Positions 18,234 through 27,003 of a DNA stretch of 64,000 nucleotides are shown here, piece by piece. The position numbers and the translations under genes are program-made. Position 1 is the first letter of the stretch; every line of letters begins with the position of its first letter. The DNA is from Proteiniclasticum ruminis (GTDB lineage Bacteria > Bacillota > Clostridia > Clostridiales > Clostridiaceae): assembly GCF_900115135.1 (NCBI RefSeq), contig NZ_FOVK01000001.1:620001-684000 (forward strand). The letters are read 5' to 3'. The notes under the pieces are model-generated. The model was not told the DNA's origin, ran no database searches, and saw only the letters and a list, made by a program, of their open reading frames with translations.

Positions 18234-19418
18234 TCACACGGATTTTGACTGTCTTGAAATATTAAGCAGCACACCTACTGCAACTAAATTGACCACCAGA
18301 GATGTTCCTCCGGCACTGATAAACGGGAGGGTCACCCCCGTCACCGGGAAGGCTCCGATAACTACAGCAATATTGATGAAGGACTGCAAAGCAAAAATGG
18401 CTGTGATACCTACTGCTAGAAGTCTTCCGAACTGATCCTTTGCTTCAATGGATATGCGGATGCCTCTGTAAATAAGGATGAGAAGCAGAAGCATCAGGAA
18501 AAGTCCCCCGATAAGCCCCAGTTCTTCAACTATCACTGCAAAGATAAAATCATTCTGCGCCTCAGGCAGCCAGAAAGCTTTCAGCCTGGACATGCCAATT
18601 CCTTGTCCGAACACCCCTCCGCTGGTAAGTGCGTAGAGTGACTGAACCAGCTGATGTCCTGCCCCCTGAGCTTCTTTAAATGGATCCCCAAAATTGAGAA
18701 GTCTTGCCATACGATAAGGCTCAATCCATAGAAGAATCCCAAGACCACTGATGCCGATGGAAACGTAGGTGAAAAGCTGCAGGAACGTCCCTCCGGCTAG
18801 GAAAATCAGTATCAGTGATGTAATCACAATGATTGCTCCAATGGAAAGGTTACTCTGCAGAACAACCACAATACCTGCAAACACAATCATCATGAGAAAA
18901 ACTCTGATGGTTGGTTTCCATTTTTTCCTACCCTTTAATATGTCCAGTCTTTTCAGTGTATTTGCAGCGTAGAGCACCATGGTGAATTTCGCAAGTTCTG
19001 AAGGCTGGAGAGAAAGACCTCCAAACCGGAGCCAACGGCTTGCACCTTTGACTGGTTCAAAAAGTATAACCGCCACATTCAGAACTAAAACCGCAAACAC
19101 CAACAGTTTCGTTCGAGACATTGTCATAAAATGATAATCGAAATTCGATACCACAAAAATCATGACAAAAAGGCCAACAGCAGCAAAAAAACCTTGTCTT
19201 ATCACATCTGAGTAGGATTCACGCCCCCGTACGATGTTCTCATAACTGGAGGCACTGTATACCATCAGAAGGCCGAACAACACCAGCGCTACAGTAACTG
19301 CAAGCAGGGTGAAATCCACTTCTCTATACTTTTTAATTTTCTTTTTGCTTTTTTTCTGTGCTTTGACTTTCGATGAAGGCAAGCCACTTCTTCCAGAAAA
19401 ATCTTTTGTTCTTTCCAT
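18234..19418 (-). CDS. ftsW: Peptidoglycan glycosyltransferase FtsW (SEDS family)
   Basis: Polytopic SEDS glycan polymerase that works with a class B PBP at the septum, 394 aa. A basic N-terminal tail of about 35 residues is followed by about ten helices. SEDS hallmarks include MVYSASSY near the first helix, QPSELAKF, the NDFIFAVIVEELG loop and a C-terminal PFISAGGTS. SpoVE of sporulators belongs to the same family and sits in the same position, so a sporulation role cannot be excluded. The partner PBP is encoded at 21847-23583. Confidence 0.92.
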   Translation of the reverse strand: MERTKDFSGRSGLPSSKVKAQKKSKKKIKKYREVDFTLLAVTVALVLFGLLMVYSASSYENIVRGRESYSDVIRQGFFAAVGLFVMIFVVSNFDYHFMTMSRTKLLVFAVLVLNVAVILFEPVKGASRWLRFGGLSLQPSELAKFTMVLYAANTLKRLDILKGRKKWKPTIRVFLMMIVFAGIVVVLQSNLSIGAIIVITSLILIFLAGGTFLQLFTYVSIGISGLGILLWIEPYRMARLLNFGDPFKEAQGAGHQLVQSLYALTSGGVFGQGIGMSRLKAFWLPEAQNDFIFAVIVEELGLIGGLFLMLLLLILIYRGIRISIEAKDQFGRLLAVGITAIFALQSFINIAVVIGAFPVTGVTLPFISAGGTSLVVNLVAVGVLLNISRQSKSV

Positions 19419-19443
19419 GACGCCTCCCTCAGCCTCTCACGTG

Positions 19444-20391
19444 CTATAAAACCAGGTAGGCTGCAGCCACTGCTAGTAATGTGACTGAAGCAAAAACCAC
19501 AACAATTTTATTTTCTTTCCACCCCAGTGCTTCAAAGTGGTGGTGAATTGGTGCCATTTTAAAAACTCGCTTTCCTGTCTTCTTAAAAACAGCCACCTGA
19601 ATTATGACAGATAAAGTTTCCACCACATAGACAATCCCCACAAGAATGAGGAGAAGCTCTGTTTTAGTCATCAGTGCAGCAATACCTACTGCACCGCCTA
19701 ACGCCAGTGAACCAGTATCTCCCATAAAAACTTTGGCTGGATAACGGTTATAAAACAGGAAGGACAGAAGACCGCCTATAAGAACTGATGAAAAAAGAAC
19801 AACAGGCTCCTGGCCCTGTTTCACACCAACAAGGACATAGAATATCAGAACACAAATGGTCACTGTGGAGGACAGTCCATCTATCCCATCAGTCAGATTA
19901 ACCGCATTGGTCACAGCTGCAAAAAATACCACTACAAAGAGCACATAGAAGATCCCCAGTGAAACCTCAGTATTCACAAAGGGAATCCTTACTGCATCAT
20001 AGTCAAATCCAAAATGAAGCACGCCTCCTGCAAGGATACCAAAAAGCAGAAGATAGGACATTTTACTTTTGGCGCTCAGTCCATCCGATGATTTTTTCTT
20101 TACTTTCAGAAAATCATCCAGAAAACCAATAAGACCAAAGGAAAGTGTCACAAATATCATGAATACTACTGTTGGATTTAGTCCAGAGAATAGAAGACCC
20201 GCAATAAGAAGAACTGAAAGAAACAGGACTCCTCCCATACTTGGTATTCCTTGTTTCACCAAGTGGGATTCAGGACCTTCCTGCCTGATGTTCTGACCAA
20301 GCTTAAAAGCTCTCAGTTTACTGATCACGTAGGGTCCCATGGCTACACCGGCAGCCATGCTGACAAAAAGTGCGATGACACTTATTTCCAT
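19444..20391 (-). CDS. mraY: Phospho-N-acetylmuramoyl-pentapeptide transferase MraY
   Basis: Transfers phospho-MurNAc-pentapeptide to undecaprenyl phosphate, making lipid I at the membrane. Length 315 aa with about ten helices. Family signatures seen are NAVNLTDGIDGLSS, FMGDTGSLALGG and APIHHHFE, with the catalytic aspartates and the histidine triad intact. It overlaps the murF end by ten bases. In the usual cluster murD follows mraY; here ftsW does, 25 bases on. Confidence 0.96.
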   Translation of the reverse strand: MEISVIALFVSMAAGVAMGPYVISKLRAFKLGQNIRQEGPESHLVKQGIPSMGGVLFLSVLLIAGLLFSGLNPTVVFMIFVTLSFGLIGFLDDFLKVKKKSSDGLSAKSKMSYLLLFGILAGGVLHFGFDYDAVRIPFVNTEVSLGIFYVLFVVVFFAAVTNAVNLTDGIDGLSSTVTICVLIFYVLVGVKQGQEPVVLFSSVLIGGLLSFLFYNRYPAKVFMGDTGSLALGGAVGIAALMTKTELLLILVGIVYVVETLSVIIQVAVFKKTGKRVFKMAPIHHHFEALGWKENKIVVVFASVTLLAVAAAYLVL

Positions 20392-21737
20392 TCTTCATTT
20401 CCTCCGAGTTCCTCAAGTATTGGCAGAAATCTCTCAAAGTACATTCCTCGAGATGCTTTCAGGAGCACCACGTCATCTTTCTTCAAACAGTGTTTTAGTG
20501 TATGCTGCGCTTCTTCAAAGGTATCCACTCCTACAGCTCCTTCTCCAAAAGCTTCCACCATATTTTTTTGGTATTCTCCTACGAAGAGAACCTGATCAAC
20601 GCTACGCTCTTTTGCTGCAAGAGCGACAGCTTTATGCGCCTCCAATGACTCCTCCCCCAGCTCACGCATCGTCCCAAGCACTGCTACTTTCCGGCCACTG
20701 AACTGGGCAAGATAATGAAGTGCCGCTTTCATGGAATCTGGGCTTGCATTATAACAATCGTTGATTACAGTTACATGTTCGTATTTCAAGACGTCCATTC
20801 TCATGGCACTCTTCGCAACTTCCACCTCTCGAAGGTCCTGGTCCGTTATCCCCAGCTCCTTCGATATAATGTAACAGAGAATTCCATTCAGCACATTATG
20901 TCTTCCTGGTATATTTAAACGGATGACTTCTTTTGACCTATTCACTGTGAATTCTACAGAGTCTTCATGCAGCTTGATATTTTTTGCAATATAGTCTCCT
21001 TCTTTCAGACCCCCTGTAAGTATGCGGTACTTTTTGCCTGAAACAGTATTCAGATAGGGATCATCTCCATTCAGCACGAGAAGAGACTGTTCTGAGAAGA
21101 AATCCGTGATTTCCATTTTCGCTTTCAGTATGTTCTCCTGTGACCCCAAGTTCTCGATATGAGATAACCCGATATTGGTTATGATAGCATAGTCCGGCAG
21201 GGCTACCCGTGCCAGATTATGAATCTCTAAAGGAGCGCTCATGCCCATTTCCAGAACCGCATAATCATAACTGTCATCCAGTGAAAAGATCATCAGCGGG
21301 AGTCCCAGTTCATTATTATAGTTTCCAGATGTTTTAAACACCCGATATTTTTTTGAGAGCATCCCATGAAGAATATCCTTTGTGGAGGTCTTTCCAGTGG
21401 ATCCTGTAATACCGATGATTTTTACAGATAAAAGAGATCTGTAGTAATGAGCAAGATCCAGAATTGCACGATAGGTGCTTTGAACCTTCAGCACAGTCTT
21501 TCCCGCTGGAATCTCTGTCAGTTCTACACCTTCAACAATGGCTACTGATGCCCCTTTTTCAAATGCATCCAGGTAGTGCTCATTTCCGTTGAAATGTTCC
21601 CCTTTAATGCCGATAAACAAAGAATCTTCCGACACAATTCTTGAATCAATAAAAACGCCCTGGAAACTGGCTTCCATATTACCATAGACTTCTGCACCCA
21701 GTTTCTCTGCAATATCTTTTATAAAAATGGTTTTCAT
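20382..21737 (-). CDS. murF: UDP-N-acetylmuramoyl-tripeptide-D-alanyl-D-alanine ligase
   Basis: Adds D-Ala-D-Ala to UDP-MurNAc-tripeptide in the cytoplasm, 451 aa. Three domains are visible: the N-terminal substrate domain, the central ATPase with ITGSTGKTSTK (about 109-119) and the C-terminal ligase domain with the NDCYNASPDSM motif typical of MurF. GAGGTAAAG precedes the ATG. It is the first gene after the PBP terminator at 21816-21841, so it may have its own promoter: an extended -10 element (TGT-TATAGT) lies about 50 bases upstream without a good -35. murE, its normal neighbour, is absent. Confidence 0.95.
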   Translation of the reverse strand: MKTIFIKDIAEKLGAEVYGNMEASFQGVFIDSRIVSEDSLFIGIKGEHFNGNEHYLDAFEKGASVAIVEGVELTEIPAGKTVLKVQSTYRAILDLAHYYRSLLSVKIIGITGSTGKTSTKDILHGMLSKKYRVFKTSGNYNNELGLPLMIFSLDDSYDYAVLEMGMSAPLEIHNLARVALPDYAIITNIGLSHIENLGSQENILKAKMEITDFFSEQSLLVLNGDDPYLNTVSGKKYRILTGGLKEGDYIAKNIKLHEDSVEFTVNRSKEVIRLNIPGRHNVLNGILCYIISKELGITDQDLREVEVAKSAMRMDVLKYEHVTVINDCYNASPDSMKAALHYLAQFSGRKVAVLGTMRELGEESLEAHKAVALAAKERSVDQVLFVGEYQKNMVEAFGEGAVGVDTFEEAQHTLKHCLKKDDVVLLKASRGMYFERFLPILEELGGNEEWK

Positions 21738-21815
21738 CTTTACCTCACTACTCCATCAGTCAAAATCACTAAACTACTATAACATATTTCTTTTCCCGTT
21801 ACTTTGATTAAAGAA

Positions 21816-21841
21816 AATAGCATGTGAAATCACATGCTATT
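21816..21841 (-). terminator. Intrinsic terminator after the class B PBP gene
   Basis: Twelve-base perfect inverted repeat with a two-base centre, followed on the minus strand by a T-rich tail. It lies six bases past the PBP stop and separates mraZ-rsmH-ftsL-PBP from murF onward. Confidence 0.8.
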
Positions 21842-21846
21842 ATTGA

Positions 21847-23583
21847 TTAACGTAAGGACAAATATTGATCCACTTCCAAGAAAATTTCACGAGCCCAAGG
21901 CGAAGCGACGATGGAACCAAAAATCTCATCCTTTGGATTATTCACAATAACAAGCACTGTAATCTTAGGGTCTTCATAAGGTGCGCCCCCGATGAAAGAA
22001 GAAATGTACTCCTCATCGGAATATTTCTGCTTTCCATTCTCGTCCGTAATGATTTTCTGTGCTGTACCTGTTTTCCCGAACACATTTATTCCTTCAATAT
22101 AGGCACGGTTTGTTGGATTCTTTCCTGTTGCACCATAGAGATACTCCAGCATACTTTCCGCAGTACTTTCAGAAAGTATTGGAATCCCCTCTTCTTCATT
22201 GAGATCTTCTACAGTAATCTCTCCATTCACATCTGTAAGTTCCGCCTTTTCTGCCACATGCAGCTGGATCATCTCTCCACCATTTGCCACAGTATTCATC
22301 GCATTCAGCATTTGAACTGGCGTTACAGTCTGTGCCTGACCAAATGAAGAAGTCGCTAGATTGATTGGTGTAAGGTCTTCCAGATTAAAAATAATTCCAC
22401 TTGCCTCACCAGGAAGGTCAATTCCGCTTTTCGCTCCAAACTGATACTTTTTAAGATACTCATTAAACTTTTCAGCACCAAGCCTTTGTGCAATCTGAAC
22501 GGTTGCCACATTACAGGAGTTCTTTAAAACATCTGCTGCTGTTTGATCCCCATGGGCTTTGTTGTTGACGCATTTTATCCGCACTCCATTGACATAAATA
22601 AATCCGTCACAGTGGAAGTGCTCATGTTCTCCAATGACACCCTCTTCCAGTGCCGCTGAGATCGTTACAATCTTAAACGTGGAACCAGGCTCATATGAAT
22701 CATTTACCGCGAAGTTACGTGATATTTCATTGAACTCATCACTGGTTTTCCCTTCAAAGGGTTTGTTCGGATCAAAGTCCGGAAGATTCACAAGCCCTAA
22801 AATGCCTCCAGTTTTAGGATCTGACACAAGTATCGTCACACTGTCGGCTTCATGCTTTTCCATGGCAGCTTCCGCTGTTTTTTCCACAATATACTGTATT
22901 TTCTCATCAATGGTGAGATACAAGTCGCTTCCATTGATGGCAGGAGTTTCAATCACATCACTATAGGGCAGTTCTCTTCTTTGTTTGTCTGTTTCCGCAA
23001 TCTTGATTCCGTCTACACCCTTCAGCAGATCATCGTAATAATACTCCAGTCCCATAATACCTTCACCGTCTATATTGACAGCCCCCAGAACCTGAGCAAG
23101 ATAATTGCTGTTTGGAAAATATCGGATATCATCATATCCGATGACAAGAAAATCAACATTCGCTTCATCGATATAAGCACGAAGCGCATCAATCGTATCT
23201 TTTTCAATTTTTCTCTTCAGAATGACAGAGGTACTTTCAGAAGTGAGTTTACTAAGAACCTCATCCACTTCCATCCCTAACACCTCTGCAAGAGGCGCTG
23301 CGTAATAAGAAGCCTCACGGTCTGTCTTTTCAAGCTTTCTTCTGAATGTAGCAAGATCCACATCTACACGGTAAGCATCCGTTGAAGAAGCCAGTAGAGC
23401 ACCATTACGGTCTACGATGCTTCCCCTCTTGGCAGGCAGAGCCAATTTCTGCAAGATCTGACTTTGCGCCTTCGAAAGAATCTCATCACGGGCAATGACC
23501 GTGACATAAATGAGACGGGCACTCAGCCCCATAAATACCCCAAACGTTATGATAATAACCGCCCAGTATCTTGATTTCTTCAT
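21847..23583 (-). CDS. Class B penicillin-binding protein (FtsI/SpoVD-like, no PASTA domain)
   Basis: Peptidoglycan transpeptidase of the division cluster, 578 aa. A single N-terminal membrane helix (about 8-28) and a PBP dimerisation domain (about 50-220) precede the transpeptidase domain with STFK (S301, K304), SCN (356-358) and KTG (504-506). The protein ends about 70 residues after KTG, so it lacks the PASTA repeats of Bacillus PBP2B and SpoVD. Position after ftsL and before murF fits FtsI. GAGG precedes the ATG. The likely polymerase partner is FtsW, encoded two genes further on. Confidence 0.92.
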   Translation of the reverse strand: MKKSRYWAVIIITFGVFMGLSARLIYVTVIARDEILSKAQSQILQKLALPAKRGSIVDRNGALLASSTDAYRVDVDLATFRRKLEKTDREASYYAAPLAEVLGMEVDEVLSKLTSESTSVILKRKIEKDTIDALRAYIDEANVDFLVIGYDDIRYFPNSNYLAQVLGAVNIDGEGIMGLEYYYDDLLKGVDGIKIAETDKQRRELPYSDVIETPAINGSDLYLTIDEKIQYIVEKTAEAAMEKHEADSVTILVSDPKTGGILGLVNLPDFDPNKPFEGKTSDEFNEISRNFAVNDSYEPGSTFKIVTISAALEEGVIGEHEHFHCDGFIYVNGVRIKCVNNKAHGDQTAADVLKNSCNVATVQIAQRLGAEKFNEYLKKYQFGAKSGIDLPGEASGIIFNLEDLTPINLATSSFGQAQTVTPVQMLNAMNTVANGGEMIQLHVAEKAELTDVNGEITVEDLNEEEGIPILSESTAESMLEYLYGATGKNPTNRAYIEGINVFGKTGTAQKIITDENGKQKYSDEEYISSFIGGAPYEDPKITVLVIVNNPKDEIFGSIVASPWAREIFLEVDQYLSLR

Positions 23584-23598
23584 ACAATCCTCATGTTC

Positions 23599-24105
23599 TT
23601 AATGAGCAAATTCAAAGGGAATCAGGGATAGAATTTGTTCAGAAAGACTTTTCTCTTCAGTTACAGTTACACCATCTGAAAAATGATTCACCGATAAGTC
23701 CACTTCAATATAATCTTCACGATTCACAGTCTGAAGTTCCATTTCTTTCGATTTTTCAGCAATCTCCTTAATGGAGGATGCTTTAATGATCTTGGATCTT
23801 AGATCCTCATTCAGCTTTTCAGTCTCTCTGATCTGATTCTGCATTCCCACATACTGATTCTGCAGATCATACACCATAGAACTTCTGAACAGCACAAATG
23901 CAAGCAGAACAGCCATAAAGAAAATGGAACGTCCAACACTTTTTTTCATAGCATTGTTCTGCACCGCTGTCTTTTTCTGATACTGTTCTCTTGATCTTTG
24001 AAGTTTACGTTTTTCTTCCACCTCACGTCTCTTCTGTTCTCTCTCGACGCTTGGATTCGGAACCGCATGAATATACGGAACACGTTCTGGTAGTGCCATC
24101 ATCAT
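23599..24105 (-). CDS. ftsL: FtsL-like divisome protein
   Basis: Bitopic protein of about 168 aa: a basic cytoplasmic region rich in Arg, Lys and Glu (about 15-55), one helix (about 60-78) and a short extracellular leucine-zipper coiled coil (about 80-120). Sequence similarity in this family is weak, so the call rests on architecture and on position between rsmH and the PBP gene. The start is ambiguous among GTG 24108 and ATGs at 24105, 24102 and 24099; AAGGTGTG fits 24105 or 24102. Confidence 0.82.
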   Translation of the reverse strand: MMMALPERVPYIHAVPNPSVEREQKRREVEEKRKLQRSREQYQKKTAVQNNAMKKSVGRSIFFMAVLLAFVLFRSSMVYDLQNQYVGMQNQIRETEKLNEDLRSKIIKASSIKEIAEKSKEMELQTVNREDYIEVDLSVNHFSDGVTVTEEKSLSEQILSLIPFEFAH

Positions 24106-24129
24106 CACACCTTTCTATCAGTCCCTAAC

Positions 24130-25056
24130 CTATAGCTTCTCCAACACCCTGAGCTTAGCACTGCGTGATCTCGGGTTCTCTTCTATTTCTAACTCCGAGG
24201 GCAGTATAGGCTTTCTGGTAAGAATCTTTACCGTGGCTGTCTTCCCACAGACACATGGCATATTCTTTGGACAGGTACAAGGATCCATTAAATCACGATA
24301 TGTATTTTTTACAATTCTGTCTTCTAAGGAGTGGAAGGTGATGATCGCCAGTCTTCCCCCTGGCTTCAACCCGTCTACCGCATCCTCTATGGTATCTTTT
24401 AAGATACTGAGTTCTCTGTTGACTTCAATTCTAATTGCCTGAAAAGTTCTTTTTGCTGGATGAGGACCTTCTCTTCTTGCTCTGGCCGGAATGGCGTTTT
24501 TTATTATTTCCACAAGTTCCAAGGTCGTATTGATTGGTTTCTCCTGCCTGGCTTTTGCTATGAACCCTGCGATTCTTTTAGCAAATTTTTCTTCTCCATA
24601 GTCCCGGATGATTCTATATATCTTTTCTTCATCATACTCATTGACTACTTCATAGGCCGAGAAAGGATCATCCTGATTCATTCTCATATCCAGAGGCGCA
24701 TCCTTCATATAGGAAAAACCTCTCTCTCCCTCATCCAGCTGATAGGAAGAGACTCCAAGATCCATGAGAATTCCATCAACACCTTCAGGTGCATGGTCTT
24801 CAATGATGGACTTGATCATTTCAAAATTCGAATGAACTAATATCACATTGCTGTACTGAGATAAAATTGTCCTCGCATTATGAAGCGCATCCTGGTCCTG
24901 ATCAATCCCGATCAGTTTCCCTGTCTCAACTCTTTTGAGAATCTCTTTTGAATGACCTGCTCCACCTAACGTACAGTCTACATAGGTTCCATCTTTTCTA
25001 ATATTGAGAGCTTCCAGACATTCCTCCAGCAGCACAGATACATGTTTAAATTCCAT
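24130..25056 (-). CDS. rsmH: 16S rRNA (cytosine-1402-N4)-methyltransferase RsmH
   Basis: SAM-dependent methylase (formerly MraW) acting on C1402 of 16S rRNA, 308 aa. The motif I segment [12 protein letters not shown], the [11 protein letters not shown] block, [11 protein letters not shown] and the C-terminal [11 protein letters not shown] are all typical. AGGTGATT precedes the ATG. It sits eight bases after mraZ, its universal neighbour. Confidence 0.97.
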   Translation of the reverse strand: MEFKHVSVLLEECLEALNIRKDGTYVDCTLGGAGHSKEILKRVETGKLIGIDQDQDALHNARTILSQYSNVILVHSNFEMIKSIIEDHAPEGVDGILMDLGVSSYQLDEGERGFSYMKDAPLDMRMNQDDPFSAYEVVNEYDEEKIYRIIRDYGEEKFAKRIAGFIAKARQEKPINTTLELVEIIKNAIPARARREGPHPAKRTFQAIRIEVNRELSILKDTIEDAVDGLKPGGRLAIITFHSLEDRIVKNTYRDLMDPCTCPKNMPCVCGKTATVKILTRKPILPSELEIEENPRSRSAKLRVLEKL

Positions 25057-25064
25057 ACAATCAC

Positions 25065-25493
25065 CTAAATCCCTAACTCATTCATTTTTGCCGCAATTGC
25101 ATCCATATCCATGTCACTCTCGTTATACGCAGTCCACTTTTCTTTTGACCACACTTCAACACGATCCATCATACCTACACTTACTACTTCACCTTCAATA
25201 CCTGCATATGAAAGCAGCGACTGCGGAATTAAAACTCTCCCCATTTTATCCGGTTCCATCTCGTTTGCTCCCGAAAAGAAGAAACGGACAAAGGCACGAA
25301 CATTTTTATCGGTCATGGGCAAAGCCTTCAGTTTTTTCTCAAAAACTTCCCACTCAGATTTTGGATAAATATATAAGCAGGAATCAAGCCCTTTGGTCAT
25401 GATAAATGTGTCCCCAAGACCTTCTCTGAGCTTAGCAGGAATAATTATTCTATTTTTCTTATCCATTCCATGACTAAACTCACCAATCAGCAT
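25065..25493 (-). CDS. mraZ: Transcriptional regulator MraZ
   Basis: AbrB-like double-repeat DNA-binding protein that controls its own division and cell-wall operon, 142 aa. Two SpoVT/AbrB-like halves are visible, beginning [23 protein letters not shown] and near residue 77 with the [14 protein letters not shown] repeat. It is the first gene of the cluster. Its leader holds three direct repeats 10 bases apart that look like MraZ boxes, directly between the promoter and the ATG, so strong autoregulation is expected. Confidence 0.96.
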   Translation of the reverse strand: MLIGEFSHGMDKKNRIIIPAKLREGLGDTFIMTKGLDSCLYIYPKSEWEVFEKKLKALPMTDKNVRAFVRFFFSGANEMEPDKMGRVLIPQSLLSYAGIEGEVVSVGMMDRVEVWSKEKWTAYNESDMDMDAIAAKMNELGI

Positions 25494-25501
25494 CTTTAAT
25501 C

Positions 25502-25528
25502 ACCACTTTTTACCACTTTTCACCACTT
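25502..25528 (-). promoter_or_regulatory. Triple MraZ-box operator in the mraZ leader
   Basis: Three copies of AAGTGGT on the minus strand at 25522-25528, 25512-25518 and 25502-25508, exactly 10 bases apart, so on one face of the helix. Tandem GTG-containing repeats with this period are the known target type of MraZ. The last copy overlaps the mraZ ribosome site, so a bound protein would cover both transcript start and leader. Confidence 0.75.
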
Positions 25529-25536
25529 ATATGTTC

Positions 25537-25565
25537 ATTCTACACAAAAAAATATAACCCTTCAA
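25537..25565 (-). promoter_or_regulatory. Putative sigma-A promoter of mraZ
   Basis: TTGAAG (25560-25565), 17 bases, TAGAAT (25537-25542) on the minus strand. The -35 lies inside the stem of the upstream terminator. The predicted start, near 25530, is immediately before the MraZ boxes. Confidence 0.6.
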
Positions 25566-25582
25566 TAGTTTGAAGGGTTATA
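25553..25582 (-). terminator. Intrinsic terminator after the yfmF-yfmH pair
   Basis: Thirteen-base perfect stem with a four-base loop, followed on the minus strand by seven T residues. It lies about 150 bases past the yfmH stop; the AT-rich stretch from 25583 to 25731 shows nothing else I can name. Confidence 0.88.
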
Positions 25583-25731
25583 AATAAAATAAGTTTAAAA
25601 TTCACAAAAAATCTTTAATTTGATTTCTCATGAGCACCATAGGATTTCGCCATTTTCAGAAAATACCAACAAAAATAATGTAAATTAATTCACAATTGAT
25701 TCCTTTAGTCTATTTCAACTTTATGTAGATT

Positions 25732-27003
25732 TTAGGAAATAATGATCTGAACGGCGTGATCTTTCTGAAAAACCCGCTGAAAAGCAGCCTTCACATCCGC
25801 TGAATCAACCTCTTTCAATGTATCCACATAGGAGAATACATCCTCCCCATGAAGCAGCATCCCTGTGGTTGTTACTCCGATTCTGTCCACAGAGTTAAAC
25901 ACATTCACGAAGCTTCCTGTCATTGATTTTTTGATTCTTTCCACAGCTTCCTGCTGACCGTCAAAAAAGGCTTCATCTGCCAACACTTTTTCTATATAAG
26001 CTTCTATGGTATCCAGTACTTTTTGAGGTTCTTTGGATTCACCGCCCATAAAGATTTCACCATGATCACTCCCCAGATTGAATTCACTGGAAAAACTGTC
26101 GTTGATGATTCCTTCTTTCAGCATATCTTCATAGAACACCGATGTGGATCCGAATACAAGCTTCATCATCAGGGTTCCTGTGAGCGACTCCTTCATAAGA
26201 TTAGGACTTTCAGGCAACACCTTGACACCATAAATATAGTTGGGTACCTGCAGCCCCATGCTTAGAATCGAGGCTGTTTTATTCACATTCTGCGGCTCCA
26301 TATAGGTTTTCTTGACCAGGTGAAGTTTTTCTCCTCTATGCACCTTTTTCTCAAGCAGCAAAACAGCTTCCTCCATAGGAATGTCTCCAACGAGAACAAG
26401 AATCATATTTTCCGGATGATAGAATGCTTCATAGCACTCTATAAGATCTTGCGCTGTGAGTTTGTAGATGGATTCCACTGTTCCCGCAATATCCTCTCGT
26501 ACAGGATGCGTGAAGTACATGGATTTTAACGCTTCGATATAACCTCTGAATCCAGGATGGTCGTCATACATCTTTATTTCTTCTGCGATAATTCCCTTTT
26601 CCTTCTCTACATTCTCATCTGTGAGATGCGGTGTGAAAACCATCTCCAGAAGAAGTGAAAGATTCTCCATAAAGTGGTTTGTGGTGCTGAAATAATAGGA
26701 TGTCTGATGGTTATTGGTAAATGCGTTCACAGAAGCCCCTTGTTCTGTAAACCGGTTGAACACATTAAGGCCTCCAGGCATCTCAAACATCTTGTGCTCT
26801 AAAAAGTGTGCGATACCCTCTGGATATTTCTTGAAGGTTTCGCCTCCATCAACAGAAAACTCGACATCCTTGCTGCCAAAATCAGAGGTCAGAATTGCAT
26901 AGGATTTTGTGAATCCTTTTTTCGGTATATAAAAAACTCTAAGTCCGTTGATTTCAGTCTCATATATTTTTTCGTCAATAAATTTCAGTTCTTTGTAGTT
27001 CAT
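25732..27003 (-). CDS. yfmH: M16-family zinc peptidase-like protein YfmH (EF-P modification-associated)
   Basis: M16 metallopeptidase-like protein, 423 aa. The inverted zinc motif HFLEH is intact (66-70) with a downstream AEEIKMYDDHPG segment (about 145-156) that supplies the further Glu. Relatives in Bacillus (YfmH/YmfH with YfmF) are linked to 5-aminopentanol modification of elongation factor P and to swarming. ATG 27003 has AGGAG eight bases upstream, while the longer frame to 27039 lacks support. The start overlaps the yfmF stop by one base (TAATG), consistent with a heteromeric active/inactive pair. Confidence 0.88.
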   Translation of the reverse strand: MNYKELKFIDEKIYETEINGLRVFYIPKKGFTKSYAILTSDFGSKDVEFSVDGGETFKKYPEGIAHFLEHKMFEMPGGLNVFNRFTEQGASVNAFTNNHQTSYYFSTTNHFMENLSLLLEMVFTPHLTDENVEKEKGIIAEEIKMYDDHPGFRGYIEALKSMYFTHPVREDIAGTVESIYKLTAQDLIECYEAFYHPENMILVLVGDIPMEEAVLLLEKKVHRGEKLHLVKKTYMEPQNVNKTASILSMGLQVPNYIYGVKVLPESPNLMKESLTGTLMMKLVFGSTSVFYEDMLKEGIINDSFSSEFNLGSDHGEIFMGGESKEPQKVLDTIEAYIEKVLADEAFFDGQQEAVERIKKSMTGSFVNVFNSVDRIGVTTTGMLLHGEDVFSYVDTLKEVDSADVKAAFQRVFQKDHAVQIIIS

